A DNA stretch of 64,000 bases from Acomys russatus (GCF_903995435.1 NC_067145.1:25356352-25420351); one strand, 5' to 3'. Shown: positions 1 through 12,395, numbered from the stretch's first letter. Numbers and translations are program-made. The notes: generated by a model from the sequence alone, not told the origin.

Positions 1-600
1 TTGATTGTTTCATTGTTCCCTTAAAGGCAGGTTAAACAATCAGGCTGAGTGCACAGTCGGGTAGGCAGTCTGAAGTCTTAAGTGACCACAAGGTGTGTAA
101 GTATGGCTTCGAGGTCCAGTGAAAGCTCTTAGAATGTAGAAGTTTTTGTAAGGAAGCAACACCACAGGCCTAGTAGTCTGATTATACAGTCCATCTGAAA
201 TAACAAGCAAACATGCATAGGGTCAAAAAAGAAGAGCAACGGGAGGAGAGCAGAGGGCAGCTAGACTGACCATTAAGGTACCAAAACACTATATGACAGT
301 TCTGTCATCCAGAAAGCCTCACATTGATGCTCAGACAGACAGACTCCACATAGAAGAGACAATCCAAAGACAGACTCACATGACTGAAACTTGTCACACA
401 ATAAAGATGACACTGCACTAACCCAGTAGACAGCATCTTTCCCACAGGCAACATTGGTGGGAGAAAAAAAGGCTGAGTCTTTACCTGCATTGTACATTCA
501 GACAAATGCCCAAGGATATGTATTTAAATATAAACAATATATATAGTAGAAAATAGTGTGGCTAAATTTCTCTTTTAACTGAGAATAAAGAAAAGTTCCT
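1..600. other. Unassigned intergenic DNA
   Basis: Short frames occur on both strands, but none has recognisable homology. I see no defined repeat or gene. Confidence 0.5.
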
Positions 601-800
601 GCCCGGGCGTGGTGGTGCACTTCTTTAATCCCAGCACTTGGGAGGCAGAAATTGGCTGATCACTGTGAGTTTGAGACCAGCCTGGTCTACAAAAGAGTCC
701 AAGACAGCCAAGGATACACAGAGAAACCCTGTCTCACAAAAAAAAAAAAAAAAAAAACAAATACAAAAAAAAAAAAAAAAACAAGCTTCCTGATTATGAT
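601..800 (+). repeat. B1 SINE with long A-rich tail
   Basis: The B1 head at 602-640 (GGGCGTGGTGGTGCACTTCT) is followed by the B1 body and a double poly(A) run to about 781. A short duplication (AAGTTCCT before, AAGCTTCCT after) is a possible target-site duplication. Confidence 0.93.
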
Positions 801-884
801 CTGGAATCAGAAGAAATAAAGGAAATGTCTGCTGGGGAAGGAAGAACCAGTTTTCTCTTGAGTCTCAGAGTATTGTTTCTGTAA

Positions 885-1081
885 GCCCATCATGCTCCAG
901 GAAGGCCACATGCCCAAGAGTGTATGGGCAGCAGGAATTGGACTTTATGGGTGAAAAAAAATGAAAAGATGCAAAGTGGGATGGGTCAGGAATAAGAGTG
1001 GATCTGGGAGGAGATGGAGAGAGAGTGAATGTGCTCAAAACACATTGTACAAAATTCTCAAAAGGCTAATCAAAAATAAAG
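885..1081 (+). repeat. L1 (Lx-type) 3' end fragment
   Basis: The text around CATCATGCTCCAGGAAGGCC and the end with ACACATTGTACAAAATTCTC and an A-rich tail resemble the 3' end of old rodent L1 elements. The family is assigned from memory. Confidence 0.5.
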
Positions 1082-1263
1082 GAGAAGCCTCTCTGATGGC
1101 AGTTATGCTAGACTCCCATCTGCAAATATAGAAGAGTATCATTAATGGTGTCAGGGTTGGGCTCCCTCTCATGGCATGGATCTCAAGCTGGGCTTCTTAT
1201 TGGTGACTAAGGAAGTTGAGCATTTCCTCAAGTGCTTCTTGGCCATTTGAGATTCCTCCTGTT

Positions 1264-1421
1264 GAGGGCTGGAGAGATAGCTCAGAGGTTAAGAGCACCC
1301 AGAGGTCCTGAGTTCAGTTCCCAGAAACCACATGGTAGCTCACAACCATCTATAATGAGATCTGGTGTCCTCTTCTGGCTTGCAGACAGAACACTGTATA
1401 CAAATAAATAAATCTATCTTA
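1264..1421 (+). repeat. B2 SINE
   Basis: The tRNA-like head GGGCTGGAGAGATAGCTCAG starts at 1266 and is followed by the B2 body and an AAATAAATAAAT tail. It sits inside L1 sequence. ATTCCTCCTGTTGA before it and ATTCCTTTGTTGA at about 1558, after the adjoining B1, look like a target-site duplication. Confidence 0.92.
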
Positions 1422-1422
1422 G

Positions 1423-1555
1423 CAGGGTGTGACATGCCTTTAATACCAGCACTCGGCAGATTTCTGAGTTTGAGGCTAGCCTGGACTACAAAGGGAATCC
1501 ATGACAGCCAAGGCTACACAGAGAAACCCTGACTCAGAAAAGAAAGAAAGAGAGA
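1423..1555 (+). repeat. B1 SINE adjoining the B2
   Basis: A B1 body (CCTTTAATACCAGCACTC to ACACAGAGAAACCCTGACTC) runs directly on from the B2 tail and ends in a GAAA-rich tail. Confidence 0.9.
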
Positions 1556-2264
1556 AATTCCTTTGTTGAGAATTCTCTATTTAACTCTGTTCCCCATTTT
1601 TTAAATAAGCAGGTTATTTGGTTTGTTGATATCTAATTTCTTGAGTTGTTTATAGAATTTTGGATATCATTCCTTTGCCAGATGTAGAGTTCATGACGGT
1701 CTTTTCCCCATCTATAGGCTGCTGTTTTTCCTTTTGATTGTATCCTTTGCCTTACAGAAGCTTTTCAGTTTCATAAGGTTCCATTCACTAATTATTGATT
1801 TTAGTGCCTGATCTATTGGTGTTCTGTTCAGGAAGTTGTCTCCTGTGCCAAAGAGCTCAAGGATATCAGAGAGGCCACACCTGAAAACAGGTGGAAACTG
1901 ACACAGAGACCCACATCCAAACATTAAGTGGAGCTTGGGGAATTCTGTGGAAGAAGAGGAAAGATCGAGGGAACCAGAGGAGTCAAGGACACCACAAGAA
2001 AACCACAAGAATCAACTCATAGGGGCTCGTAGTGACTGAACTGACAGCCAGAGAGCATGCATGGGACAGACCAAGGCCCTCTGCACATATGTAAGAGTGT
2101 GCAGCTGGGTCTTCATGTGGGACTCCTAAAGCAGAAGAGGGGGCTGTCTCTAACTATATCGTCTGTCTTTGGAGCCCCTCCCCCAAACTGAGCTGCCTTG
2201 TCTAGTCCCACTGTAGTTTGAGATGCCAAGGCTGGTTGATAGGCATAAAAGACCTCCCCTTTTC

Positions 2265-5058
2265 TTTCTTTTTTATTTATTTAATTAATTTATTCAGATT
2301 ACATCTCAATTGTTATTCCATCCCTTGTATTCACCCGTTCCTGCCTCCCTCCCACTTTCACCCTCTTCCCCTCCCCTATGTTAGTGACCTAAGGGGACCT
2401 CCTCCACCACTATATGATCATAGGCTATTAAGTCTCATCTTGGTAGCCTGTATATCCTTTCTCTGAGTGCCACCAGGCCTCCCCACCAAGGGGAAGTGGT
2501 CAAATATAGGGCACCAGAGTTTGTGTCAGAGTCAGTTCCTGCTCTCCTCTCAAATGTGGAAAATGTCCTGTCCATAGGCTAGATCTGAGTAGGGGTTTGC
2601 TGTTTATTGCATGTATTGTCCATGGTTTGTGCAGTAGCTTGAGCAGAACCCCTGGGCCCAGTTCTGCCCATCCTGATGTTCTTCCTGTAGGTTTCTAGGA
2701 ACCTCTGGATCCTTCTATTTCTCCCATACTTCTTTCATCTAGAGTCCCAATAGGATGTACTCACATCTATACCAATTTCCTGGTAGGTGAAGACTTTCAT
2801 GGGACATGCCTCTTGGGCTAGTGTCCAGTTATAAGTGAGTATATACCCTGTGAGTCTTTCTGCTTCCAGGTTAACTCACTCAGTATGATCATTTCTAGTT
2901 CCATCCATTTGTCCCCAAATTTCAGGATTTCCTTCTTTTTAATGGCTGAGATTTAGATTGTTTCCAGGTTCTAGCTATTATGAATAAGGCTGCTATGAAC
3001 ATGGTTGAGCATATGTCTTTGTTGTGTGGTGAAGCATCTTCTGGATATATTCCAAGGAATGGAATAGTTGGGTCCTGAAAAAGCCCTATTCCCAGTTTTC
3101 TGAGAAAGTGCCAGATAGATTTCCAAAGTAGCTGTACAAGTTTGCACTCCCACCAGCAATGAAGGAGCATTCCTCCTTCTCTACATCCTCGCCAGCATGT
3201 GGTGTCACTTGAGTTTTTTATCTTAGCCATTCTGAGGAGTATAGGATGGAATCTCAGAGTCATTTTGATTTGCATTTCTCTGATGATTAACAACTTGGTG
3301 GTGAGCATTTCCTTAAGTGTTTCTCAGCCATTCGATATTCCTCTGTTGAGAATTCTCTGTTTAGTTCTAAGCCCCATTTCTCAATTGGGTTATTTGGTTT
3401 GGTGGTGTTTAATTTCTTGAGTTCTTTATATATTTTGGATATTAGACATTGTCAGATGTAGGGTTGGTGAAGATCTTTTTCCAGTCTGTAGGCTGAAGCA
3501 TTGTTCTGTTGACAGTGTCTTCTGCCTTACAGAAGCATCTCAGCCTCATGAGGTCCCATTTATTAATTGTTGACCTTAAGGCCTGGGCTGTTGGTGTTCT
3601 GTTCAGGAAGTTGTTGCCTGTGTCAATGTGTTCCAGGCTCTTCCTCACTTTTTCTTCTAACCAATTTAGTGTCTCTGGTTTTATGTTGAGATCTTTGATC
3701 CACTTGGACTTCAGCTTTGTGAATGGTGACAAATATGGGTCCAATTGCATTTTTTTTACATGTAGACATCCAGTTAGATCAGCTCCATTTGTCGAAGATG
3801 CTATCCTTTTTCCAATGAATAGACTTGGCTTCTTTGTCAAAAATCAAGTGACCATATGTGTGTAGATTCATCTCTCGGTCTTCAATTTGATTCCATTGAT
3901 CCACCAACCTATTGCTGTGCCATTACCATGCTGTTTTAATTACTGTTGATCTATAGTACAGCTTGAGATCAGGTATGGAGATTCCTCCAGAGGATCTTTT
4001 ATTGTATAGGATTGTTTTTGCTATTCTGGGCTTTTTGTTTCTCCATATGAAGTTGAGAATTGATCTTTCAATGTCTTTAAAATATTTTGTAGGTATTTGG
4101 TTATTGAAAGTTTTATTGGGTATATTAGTCTAGCCTGGCATCTTTGCTCTCTTAGGGTTTGCAGGATGTCTGTCCAGGCCTTTCTGACTTTTATGGTCTC
4201 TGCTGAGAAATCGAGTGTAATTCTGATAGGTTTGCCATTAAATGTCACTTGGCCCTTTTCTCTCACTGCTTTAAAATTTTTTTCTTTGTTCTGTATATTT
4301 TGTGTTTTGATTATTATGTGATGGGAGGTTTTTCTTTTCTGGTCTATTCTATTTGGTGTTCTGTAGGCCTCTTGTATGTTTATAGGCATTTCCTTCTTTA
4401 AATTTGAGAAATTTTCTTCTATGATTTTGTTTAAAATATTTTCTAGTTCTTGGAGTTGGGCATCTTCTGTTTCCTCAATGCCTATTATTCTCAAGTTTCA
4501 CCTTTTTATGGTGTCCTGGATTTTTTGAGTCAGGAATTTTTCATATTTAGCATTTTATTTGATGATTGCTTCAAGACTTACCATTGTATCTTCTAGGCCC
4601 AAGATTCGTTCCTCCATCTCTTGGATTCTTTAGAGAAACTTGCCTCTGTGTTGTTTGCTTTCTTCTTGAAGCTTTTTCTTTCCCATTTTTCTTCTGTCTG
4701 GGTCTTTATCATTGTTTCTATGTTCATCTTCAGATCTTGAACTGTTTTATTGATTTCCTTCAACTGATTGTTTGAATATTCCTAGATTCCTTCCAGTGCC
4801 TCTCCATAGGCCTCTTTTATGTCTTCTACCTGTTTGGCTGTGTCCTCTTGCATTTGTTTATGTACTTTATTTGTTTCCTCCATTATCATCTTCATCACTA
4901 GAAATTTCAGGTCATTTTCTTGTATTTCAATTGTGCTTGAGTTCTCTGGGTTGCTTTCTTTAGGATAGCTGGGATCTGGAGATGCCATATTGTTTTGGGC
5001 TTTGTTGTTCATGTTTCTATGCTGGCCTTTAGTCATCTTGCTGTGTCTGATATTGGGA
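2265..5058 (-). mobile_element. Nested L1, antisense, ORF1 joined to C-terminal half of ORF2
   Basis: Read on the minus strand this L1 begins just before ORF1 (Met at about 5036), continues through broken ORF1 frames (5036-4782 and 4494-about 4110, including the RNA-binding/CTD-like segment VTFNGKPIRITLDFSAETIK), and then passes straight into late ORF2 sequence (about 4110-2890). ORF2 pieces are readable at 3840-3442 and 3308-2922 in different frames. The 3' UTR ends in a T-rich + strand tail near 2265-2290. The endonuclease and reverse transcriptase parts of ORF2 are missing, so it cannot move itself. It is flanked by GACCTCCCCTTTTC (2251-2264) and GACATCCCCTTCTC (5059-5072), a 12/14 target-site duplication that splits the outer L1. 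Confidence 0.8.
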
Positions 5059-5072
5059 GACATCCCCTTCTC

Positions 5073-5180
5073 TGAGGAGAATGAGAATAAGCATAAATGG
5101 GGGAGGAGAGGGGAGGAGACAGGGAGAAAAAGAAGAGGGGAAAGCTGGATTGGGATGTAAATAAATAACTTAATTAAAAA
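5073..5180 (+). repeat. Resumed 3' end of outer L1
   Basis: The purine-rich GGGGGAGGAGAGGGGAGGAG followed by GATTGGGATGTAAATAAATA is a typical rodent L1 3' terminus in sense, and continues the 3' UTR broken at 2250. Confidence 0.65.
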
Positions 5181-7199
5181 ACAAAAATGAGGCAAAATTT
5201 ATTTATCTTTAAAACCTTTATGTTTCCTTCTTTTGAAAACTTCCCACATTTTAAAGTTATGCTACATCATATTTCCCCCTCATTGCTCTTTCTTTATGGT
5301 AGAAAAAAATCCACATGAATAAAGCAAAAATGTCAACTAATACACTAAGAAAAAACACTAAGATCAATGAACTTACTTTGTGAAGAAGTTTTAATAAATA
5401 AATAAAAAAAAAGAACCTAGGAACATAAGCAGAACATGTGTAGATAAATGAATGCAGCTGACTTACTGACAGTTGAAAAGATGCTCCGTTTTGATCATAA
5501 TAAGACAAATGCCAATTACAATCGTCCCAAGATACCATGAGACAGAAATGTGTTAAATGCATAACAATACAGATAGATGAGAAAAGAAAAACTTCCCCAT
5601 CACTTGTGGTGGGTGTGTAAGAGCCAATTCATTATAGTAAAAGTCAACAAGGGAAGAGAAAGACTCAACTTCCAGTCTCGACTTTACTAAATGCTTGTCA
5701 TTGACTCACACACTCAGAGATGTGATAACCAGGACCTTCTCCAGTTTTTGAATAAAAGAAAATGGAGTTTAAAATCACCATTTTGCAACCTCAAATAAAG
5801 CCATGCATTGGCAGAAACCCAAATTGACAAGATAAGACTGTTAGCCCACATTCAGGATCTAACCCAATGGGTTACTAGCAAAAGTTAGAAAATAAAACTT
5901 CCAAGGGCTATTCATTGTATAATCTAAAACAAAATTAATTTTAAAAATAATCCCTAGAAATTGAACGGTAAGTGAAGCAAGGGTATTTCCATAGCATCTG
6001 GTCAACAGCAGAGCTGTGCATCTCCACCAGCAAACTCACAGTGTGAAAATAACTGATAGATCCTACCTACGCTGTCCTCAGTCACTAATTGCTCCTCACA
6101 TGCTGATGTTATGAACGCCGCGTGTTCACACATAGACTCCCTATGGAATACACTAGTCTTTTACCATTCATCTCCAGCTGGACATTGCAAGGCCACATCC
6201 TCCCAGGGCAGCCTCCCTCCACAGCACACAACCCGCACACACAATGTTGAGATGTGTTTGCTATAGTCAGGAGTGAATGGTCCTTCTCCCTTTACCCAAA
6301 CAAGTCTTAGTGTGTTGGAGTCCCAAGCCCCAGGATTTCAAAATGGGGCCTTATTTAGAGACACTGTAGGAATCTATCTCTAAGCTTTGTTTAAATGGCA
6401 TGTGTGAACATAAACATGATGTTTGTTTGAATGTGGGTCTCATATCCAAGATTTCCTAATATGTGTGTGTACACAAATATATATGTCTGTATATGCAGAT
6501 ATTTCAAAATCTAAACTAATACCCAACACCTGAACATTTTTTTCTTTTTAAGTACTTTTATTTTGGTTAAAAAAATGTGAACATAAAAGCATAAGGAATA
6601 ACTATAAAATATATAGATAGATAAATAGGAACCTAAACATTTTTTATTCCCAGCACTTCGGATACACTTTGTGCTAACAGCCGTGGCCGAAAAATACAGT
6701 GGAGAACTCCTTATTGTTCCCTTCTCTGACTCATGTCCCTCCTCTCTAGGGGGAAGTTGCCCCACCCAGCATCACTACCTGTGACAAATGACCACCAGGG
6801 ACGGGTCATGTGGTCCGATTCATGCTGCAGACCTACTCTGGGAGCTGGCAGGAGCTAACCAGACAGCTTTGTGGACTTAGCTCAACGTCTGATCCATCTC
6901 CCTTCTGCTGAGGACCCTCCCTTTATAACTCCCTTGCACAGGCTCCCTGGCTGCTTATATTCTGGGAAACCAAGTTTAAGGCAGCTGGCCTGTTAAGTCA
7001 GGCCTTTGTACCCACAGCTGCTTCCCAGCCTGGAGCCATCTGCCTTGTCCTGCTGTTACACACACAACACCTATCTCCAAGACCCCAGCTGCCCTTCCTC
7101 CCAGCAGTCCTTGCTCATATGTGACTGGCCAGGGAAGACAGAAGGGGCGGGTCCTAAAGCCTTGCTCGGTTAACACTCAGAGGAAAGGAAGCTGAGGAG
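5181..7199. other. Unassigned, A+T-rich intergenic DNA
   Basis: The stretch holds short A/T runs and a small TG/TA-rich patch at 6461-6495. A 101-codon Phe-rich minus frame at 5257-5562 follows from A+T composition. Nothing reliable is recognised. Confidence 0.5.
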
Positions 7200-7204
7200 G
7201 TGTC

Positions 7205-7417
7205 TCCTAAGATAAAGCTTTTGCTTTGCAAGGACAAAGACTCAAAGTTCAGTCCTGACACTCAGATCGAAGCTGGGTGTGGCAGTGCATGCTGTGAAAG
7301 CGGTGCTCTGGAGCCTGTCTTCTCGAGATGTCTAGGGATTGCTGCTCAGACAGCCTAGATTACAAGGCAAATTCCAGGCCAGTGAGAGAAACACCCTCTG
7401 CCCAGGCACAAAAAGAA

Positions 7418-7456
<39 letters not shown>

Positions 7457-7458
7457 AA
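7205..7458 (+). repeat. B4-type SINE ending in (AAAT)n
   Basis: An ID-like head (GCTTTTGCTTTGCAAGGACA) is followed by a B1-like part (AGCTGGGTGTGGCAGTGCAT) and AGTGAGAGAAACACCCTCTG, the B4 arrangement. It ends in an (AAAT)n tract at 7416-7458. Confidence 0.75.
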
Positions 7459-10050
7459 ATAAAAAACACAGGTGGATGAGACCTAACGAATGACAACCAA
7501 GATTTTCCTTTGGCCTCCATATACAGGAGCACACACATGTACACACAGAGATGTATATAAAGTAAGAGGCTTCCCACGAGAGAAATCCACCCACCTCAAA
7601 CCAGATTCTGCAAACTCACGTGGCATTTCTTCATGAAGAAGTGAGAAAGGGGATGCTGCCCTGAGTTTGCAGGAGTCAGAGAGAGAATGCGCAGGTGTGC
7701 CTGTTTCGCTCGTGTTTCAACTCTAATTAGGTTCTCACCCCAGTGAAACAGTCCAGGGAACAAACGGATAAGCAGTTGCACAACTGTTCTGCCTTTGATC
7801 GAGTAGAAGATCAAGGCAGTCTCTGTATCAGCCTAGTTATTGGTTGTTTTCCAGGCTTGTGTTAGCCCTCAGAATACTGCTACTTGCCCAGTTCCAGTAC
7901 GCAGCCTCCACTAGGGCATCTCAGAAGCAAGTCTCAGAGTAAAACCACCTCAGAGCTATTCAAGCCAGCCAGCCTTCCAAGCGAGGCTTTGGCTGAGTTG
8001 TCTCGGGACAGCAAATGTTTATCTTCCAGAACAGTCATCTGAAATTCCATCTTCTGTGGCTTTAGATACATTCAAATGAGCTGCATTTGGGGGACACTGT
8101 GACTCCCTTCTTCTCTCCAGAGTTGCTCCCTCCCAGGTTCTCACCTTCCCCTGGGTCAGACTAAGGCAGGCATCACATTAGTTCACGTTTGCTATTTCTG
8201 CTTTCGTTTCTGACTTTACCTTTGAGCCTGTATTCCAGGAAGGCCCTGTCCTTCTTCCACGCACATTTTGTGAATATATGCTACTTGCCCCACCCTTCTA
8301 TATGGACTCAAAGAAGGATGAGTGAAGGCATGACCCTGAGAGAGGCAGCACAGAGGGAGGCAACTGGCTTTAGGTATGGAAGATGGATGCGGTCTTGATC
8401 ATCAGATTGGAGGCCGTCATGGAATTTTACTGAGGGATGCAGGGAAGCTGGGCTGGTGATCTCACTCACCGTGGCCTTAAGGAAATGGCACCGGAGTAAG
8501 TCTGAAGGATTCATGTGTTTCAACAGATAAAGAATGGAAGAGGCAGGAAATGAAAACTGTTTCCTGTGAAGAGAGTAAGGTACAAAAAGGCACAGAGCCA
8601 AGGCCGCTGATGAGAAACCAGCCAGCAAGACCATAAACAGGACACAGAGAGGATGGAACGGACACTTTAGTGACAGAGCAGCAAGGCCCTGGCACTTCAG
8701 TGGGGCTCAGACTCGCTGTAAAGAACTCTAAACACCTAGGACATGGGAATCAAGTGTGAGTCTGCTCAGCTGCCCTAAGGAAATGGCACAGGCTGGGAGA
8801 CTCATCTCTCACAGTCCTGACAGCAGCCTCTTGCTTTGCTGTGTGGGCGACCATTTGTGTTTGCACATGGCCAGCCTATGAGCGCCTATGAGCATCTCTC
8901 GTATAAGGATGCTGGTCAAACTGGACTCAAGACCTCAACATCCTTCACCCCATCTTCTTCATTTCTTCTCCCATCCTGGGAGGCTTTTACTACACTGTTG
9001 ACTTAACTCTGGTCTTTACCAGGCTCAAGACATCTCCAGGAGGGACAGCCAATGGCCTCTACTTTGAAGGACCCCTTGGTCACTAGGCTAGTACAGTTCA
9101 AAGCATTCTCATCAGCAGAAAACTCTTGGCTTTGGGTGAAAGTCACCAGTTCCTCCTTGTCTCCTCTGCCCAGATTGGGGGTAGATTCTGGAGGGTTCCA
9201 GTGCAGAAGCCTGAATGCTAGGGCTCTTCCCAGGGGAACGTGGTATGTACCCATAAAGCGTCCTCTTGGAAGTGTTAGCCGCTCCACACAAGGGCGATAT
9301 TTACAGTGACACGGCAGGAAGAGAGGAGGGCCTGTTGACTAAGGATTGCTCAGTCTCCTACGAAGCTCTTTAGGTTTGTTTTGGCTTCAGTTATTGCCCT
9401 CCAGAGGAACAAGGAACAAGCCCAAATCCCTGAGTCACTCTGGCTCACTCTTTACTTTGCTCATTACTAATACTGACTTTTTCACCCAGAGGCCTTCCAG
9501 ATTCAACCATCACCTGGGCATGGATGCGCGACCTTCACCTGTGCATGCGGACTCACATGCCTGCTTCTGCATGTGCGGGTCACTCTTTCCTGTGAGAATA
9601 TATGTGGTTTCCCCTCAGCAGCAGACCCTCGCTGGCCTCGTTCGAGGGGCTCTGCATTGAGAATGGCCCTTCCTTGCTACACGTAAGCCCTGGCCCTCTT
9701 CTGCTCTCCTGGCTGTGCCTGTCCGCTGTGGCCCCAGCTACACAAGAACTTGAACAAGCCAGTACACTTTCCTAATAGTCGAGCCTGCATCTGCTGTGCA
9801 TGGCTGTGTTGAGTCTTACAGAGAGGCAAGATTAAAAGGAAAAAGCAAAGGGTCAAGAGAAGGCAAATACTCCCCCATCCTGACATCTAGTCTGAGTTTC
9901 CTGCTGGCTGAGTCAAGAAGCTCCACACAACCAATAAAAACCAAACTGCCTGTACAGATGGTGCTTATCTTTCTAAAAACATCTCAAATAAAGGTGTGTT
10001 AAAATCAACAAACTTGTTTGGATGTTGAATGCTCCCAACAGGCCCCATAG
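7459..10050. other. Unassigned intergenic DNA
   Basis: There is no CpG island and no recognisable coding frame or young repeat. Overlapping short frames at 8308-8695 and 9003-9309 have no homology that I recognise. Confidence 0.5.
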
Positions 10051-10053
10051 TTG

Positions 10054-10057
<4 letters not shown>

Positions 10058-10114
<57 letters not shown>

Positions 10115-10133
10115 GTTGTTGTTGTTATTATTA
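10058..10133 (+). repeat. (ATT)n microsatellite
   Basis: More than 20 ATT/GTT units, probably grown from the A-rich tail (T-rich on the + strand) of the adjoining antisense L1. Confidence 0.95.
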
Positions 10134-10790
10134 TTTTGTTCACTTTACATCCTGATTGTAGCCCCCTCCCTTGTTGCTTCCCATTCCCACCCTCCCTCCC
10201 TCATTCCCCCTCCCCCCTCCCCTAGTCCTCAGAAAGGGGAGCCCTCCTCCCCTAACATCTGACCTCACCCTATCAAGTCTCATCTGAACTGTCTATATCT
10301 TCTTCCTCTGTGGCCTGGCAGAAGGTAAGTTCTCAATGAGTGAGCACCAGAGTCCATGTCAGAAGTGGCTCCTACCTCCCATATTATTTGGACCCACAAG
10401 AGACTATGCTGCCTATCCACAACATCTGAGCAGAGGGTCTAGGTCCTCACCGTGCATGGTCCTTGGTTGGTGCATCAGTCTCTGCAGCACCCGCCTCCTC
10501 CACCTGGATTTGTTGGCTCCACGTTCTCCTTGTGGAGCTCCTGACTACTCTAGGTCCTTCTATTCCCCAACTCTTCCATAAAACTCCCTGTGCTCCACCC
10601 GGAAGTTTGGCTGTGAGTCTCAGCATCTGCTTAGATCCCCTGCTGGGTGGCATCTTTCAGAAGACTTCTGTGGTAGGCTCCTGTCCTGTTCCTTCTCTTC
10701 AACTGCTTCCATTCTATTTGTCCTTCTGAATGAGAATTAAGCATTCTCCCTAGGGTCCTCATTGTTATTTAGCATATTTTAATGACACAA
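10134..10790 (-). mobile_element. 5'-truncated L1, antisense (3' UTR region)
   Basis: The + strand shows a pyrimidine-rich 3' terminus (CATTCCCCCTCCCCCCTCCC) and then L1 3' UTR text in antisense (for example GGTGGCATCTTTCAGAAGAC near 10647 and GGTAGGCTCCTGTCCTGTTC). No ORF remains. Confidence 0.75.
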
Positions 10791-11214
10791 TCCTCCTGGT
10801 GACACTACTGAAACTGATGGAGCTTAAGAGAATTGGGACCTGGAAAAAGGCACTTTTCACTATGGGTTTATACTCAAAGTAGATAGAAGACCTCTCATGC
10901 ACTTTTGTGCACTCTCTCTCTCCTTAATGTCTTGACATATGACTGTCTGCTCTGATGCACATTCCTGATATGACATGTGTCATTCACCTTATACTTTACA
11001 CCCACTGGACCCCAGATCTTGGTCTTTGCCTCTAGAAACACAAGACAAAACAAATCTCTCTTTATTTCATTAAAACAAACAAAACAACAACAACAACAAC
11101 AAAAAAAAATTGTATCAACTTATGACCAGAATGTTTGTGACCTTATGCTTAATTGTGTTAGTGATTCATCTTGCAATTTCATTTTCAAAGGGAAATTCTT
11201 TAACAGAAATGAGC

Positions 11215-11390
11215 CTGGGACTGGCGAGACAGCTTAGTTGGTAGAGCATTTCCCTTGACAGAATGAGGACATGACTTTGATCAGCAGAGCCAGGTGAAGT
11301 CAGCGGAGGTGTGGTCCAGCAAGCTTGCAATTCCAGTGCTGGGAGAGGCAGAGATAAGTAACTGCTGGGGGCCAAACAGTGGAAGCCTTG
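11215..11390 (+). repeat. Diverged SINE (B4/ID-like head)
   Basis: GGGACTGGCGAGACAGCTTA and GTTGGTAGAGCATTTCCCTT form a tRNA-like head; the body (CAATTCCAGTGCTGGGAGAG) is B1/B4-like. Old and diverged. Confidence 0.6.
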
Positions 11391-11399
11391 CACTTCAAT

Positions 11400-12210
11400 T
11401 TTGTGTATGGATTTAATACAGGTCCAAGAATCTGGTATATTCTGTTAAGGATTCCTTTGGGCTTGTTTCTTCCCCAGCTGTAGATGGGAAAGGGGGCCAG
11501 AAAAAATGAGCCTATGTGGGATTTATGAAACTGACAAACTCTTGTGCTCAGCAGATGGTAAACTCTGAAGGAGCCCGAGAGGAGAGTCATGGTGGGAGAG
11601 GAGGCTGCCTGAGAGAGAAGGGTGTCGCACGTTGGTGAAGCTAAGCTTTATTTAGTGAGCTGGCTAGACAACAGAAAACATTAACTATATTTACAAAATG
11701 CTTACTGTTCTTCAGGAATACCAGTTAGTTATTCATTGTTAACCAAATGCCTCCAAATTCCATGCCTGCAAGGCACGCTCCTCAGTTCTGACAGTAGGTT
11801 CTGCTCCTCCGAGGGTTTTAGTTTCATTAGCTTATATGCTTGCAGCTGGCAGGTTAACAAGCTGGTTGAAGCTGACTTCAGCTGGGACACCTTGGCTCTA
11901 CCACACATGCCTTCCATCCTCTAACAGGCTGGCTCGCTGGCTCAGTCCCATCATAGCAAATCCCAGGAGGATGAGAGTGGGTGGGTATTGTCTCTGAAGG
12001 TTCAGGCCATCTTTGTTGTCAAATCATAAACTGGGATACACCCAGGGGTCAAGAAGCTGAAGCCACACCCTAATATGAAGAGCGTCAGAACCTCAGAACA
12101 AGGGGGAAAGAGCAGGGCAGGAATGGGGCACTGGTGGACACACTGAGGACCAGCGGAGCACAGTGTAAGACTGACACCCTCTTTTCTACTCTATAGAAAA
12201 TAGTCACTGC
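11400..12210. other. Unassigned intergenic DNA
   Basis: Nothing reliable is recognised here. Confidence 0.45.
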
Positions 12211-12213
12211 AGA

Positions 12214-12395
12214 GAACCCGGTTCTCTTCACAGTGCCCACTTCAGGTAGCTCACCATTGCCTGTAACTCCAGTTTCAGGGGATCAGACGACCTCTAGTGG
12301 CCTCCATGGGCACCAGCCATACACTCTCAGTACACATGCATGCACACAGGCTAAGCACAAATACACATTTTTCAAAAATTAAAAATTAATTAACT
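12214..12395 (+). repeat. B3-type SINE
   Basis: TGTAACTCCAGTTTCAGGGG followed by a CTCTAGTGGCCTCCATGGGC segment and an ACACATGCATGCACAC tail are typical of B2/B3 3' halves. The 5' head is degraded. Confidence 0.7.

Larger units (their letters stand above)
1085..2250. mobile_element. Outer L1 with inverted 5' part, interrupted by B2 and B1
   Basis: From about 1085 to 1852 the + strand reads as L1 ORF2/3' sequence in antisense: 1556-1852 parallels 3345-3630 of the neighbouring L1. From 1853 to 2250 the + strand reads as L1 3' UTR in sense (for example CATGCATGGGACAGACCAAG near 2057). A sense 3' end preceded by an antisense ORF2 piece is the structure left by 5' inversion (twin priming). The 3' UTR appears to resume at 5073-5180 after a second L1. 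Boundaries are approximate, and 1085-1197 could be a separate fragment. Confidence 0.65.

Noticed and set aside
1264..1330. tRNA-like A/B-box sequence
   Set aside because: It is the head of a B2 SINE, not a tRNA gene; the same holds for 53041-53110.
5257..5562. 101-codon minus-strand frame with membrane-like runs
   Set aside because: The Phe/Leu/Ile content comes from A+T-rich DNA; no homology.
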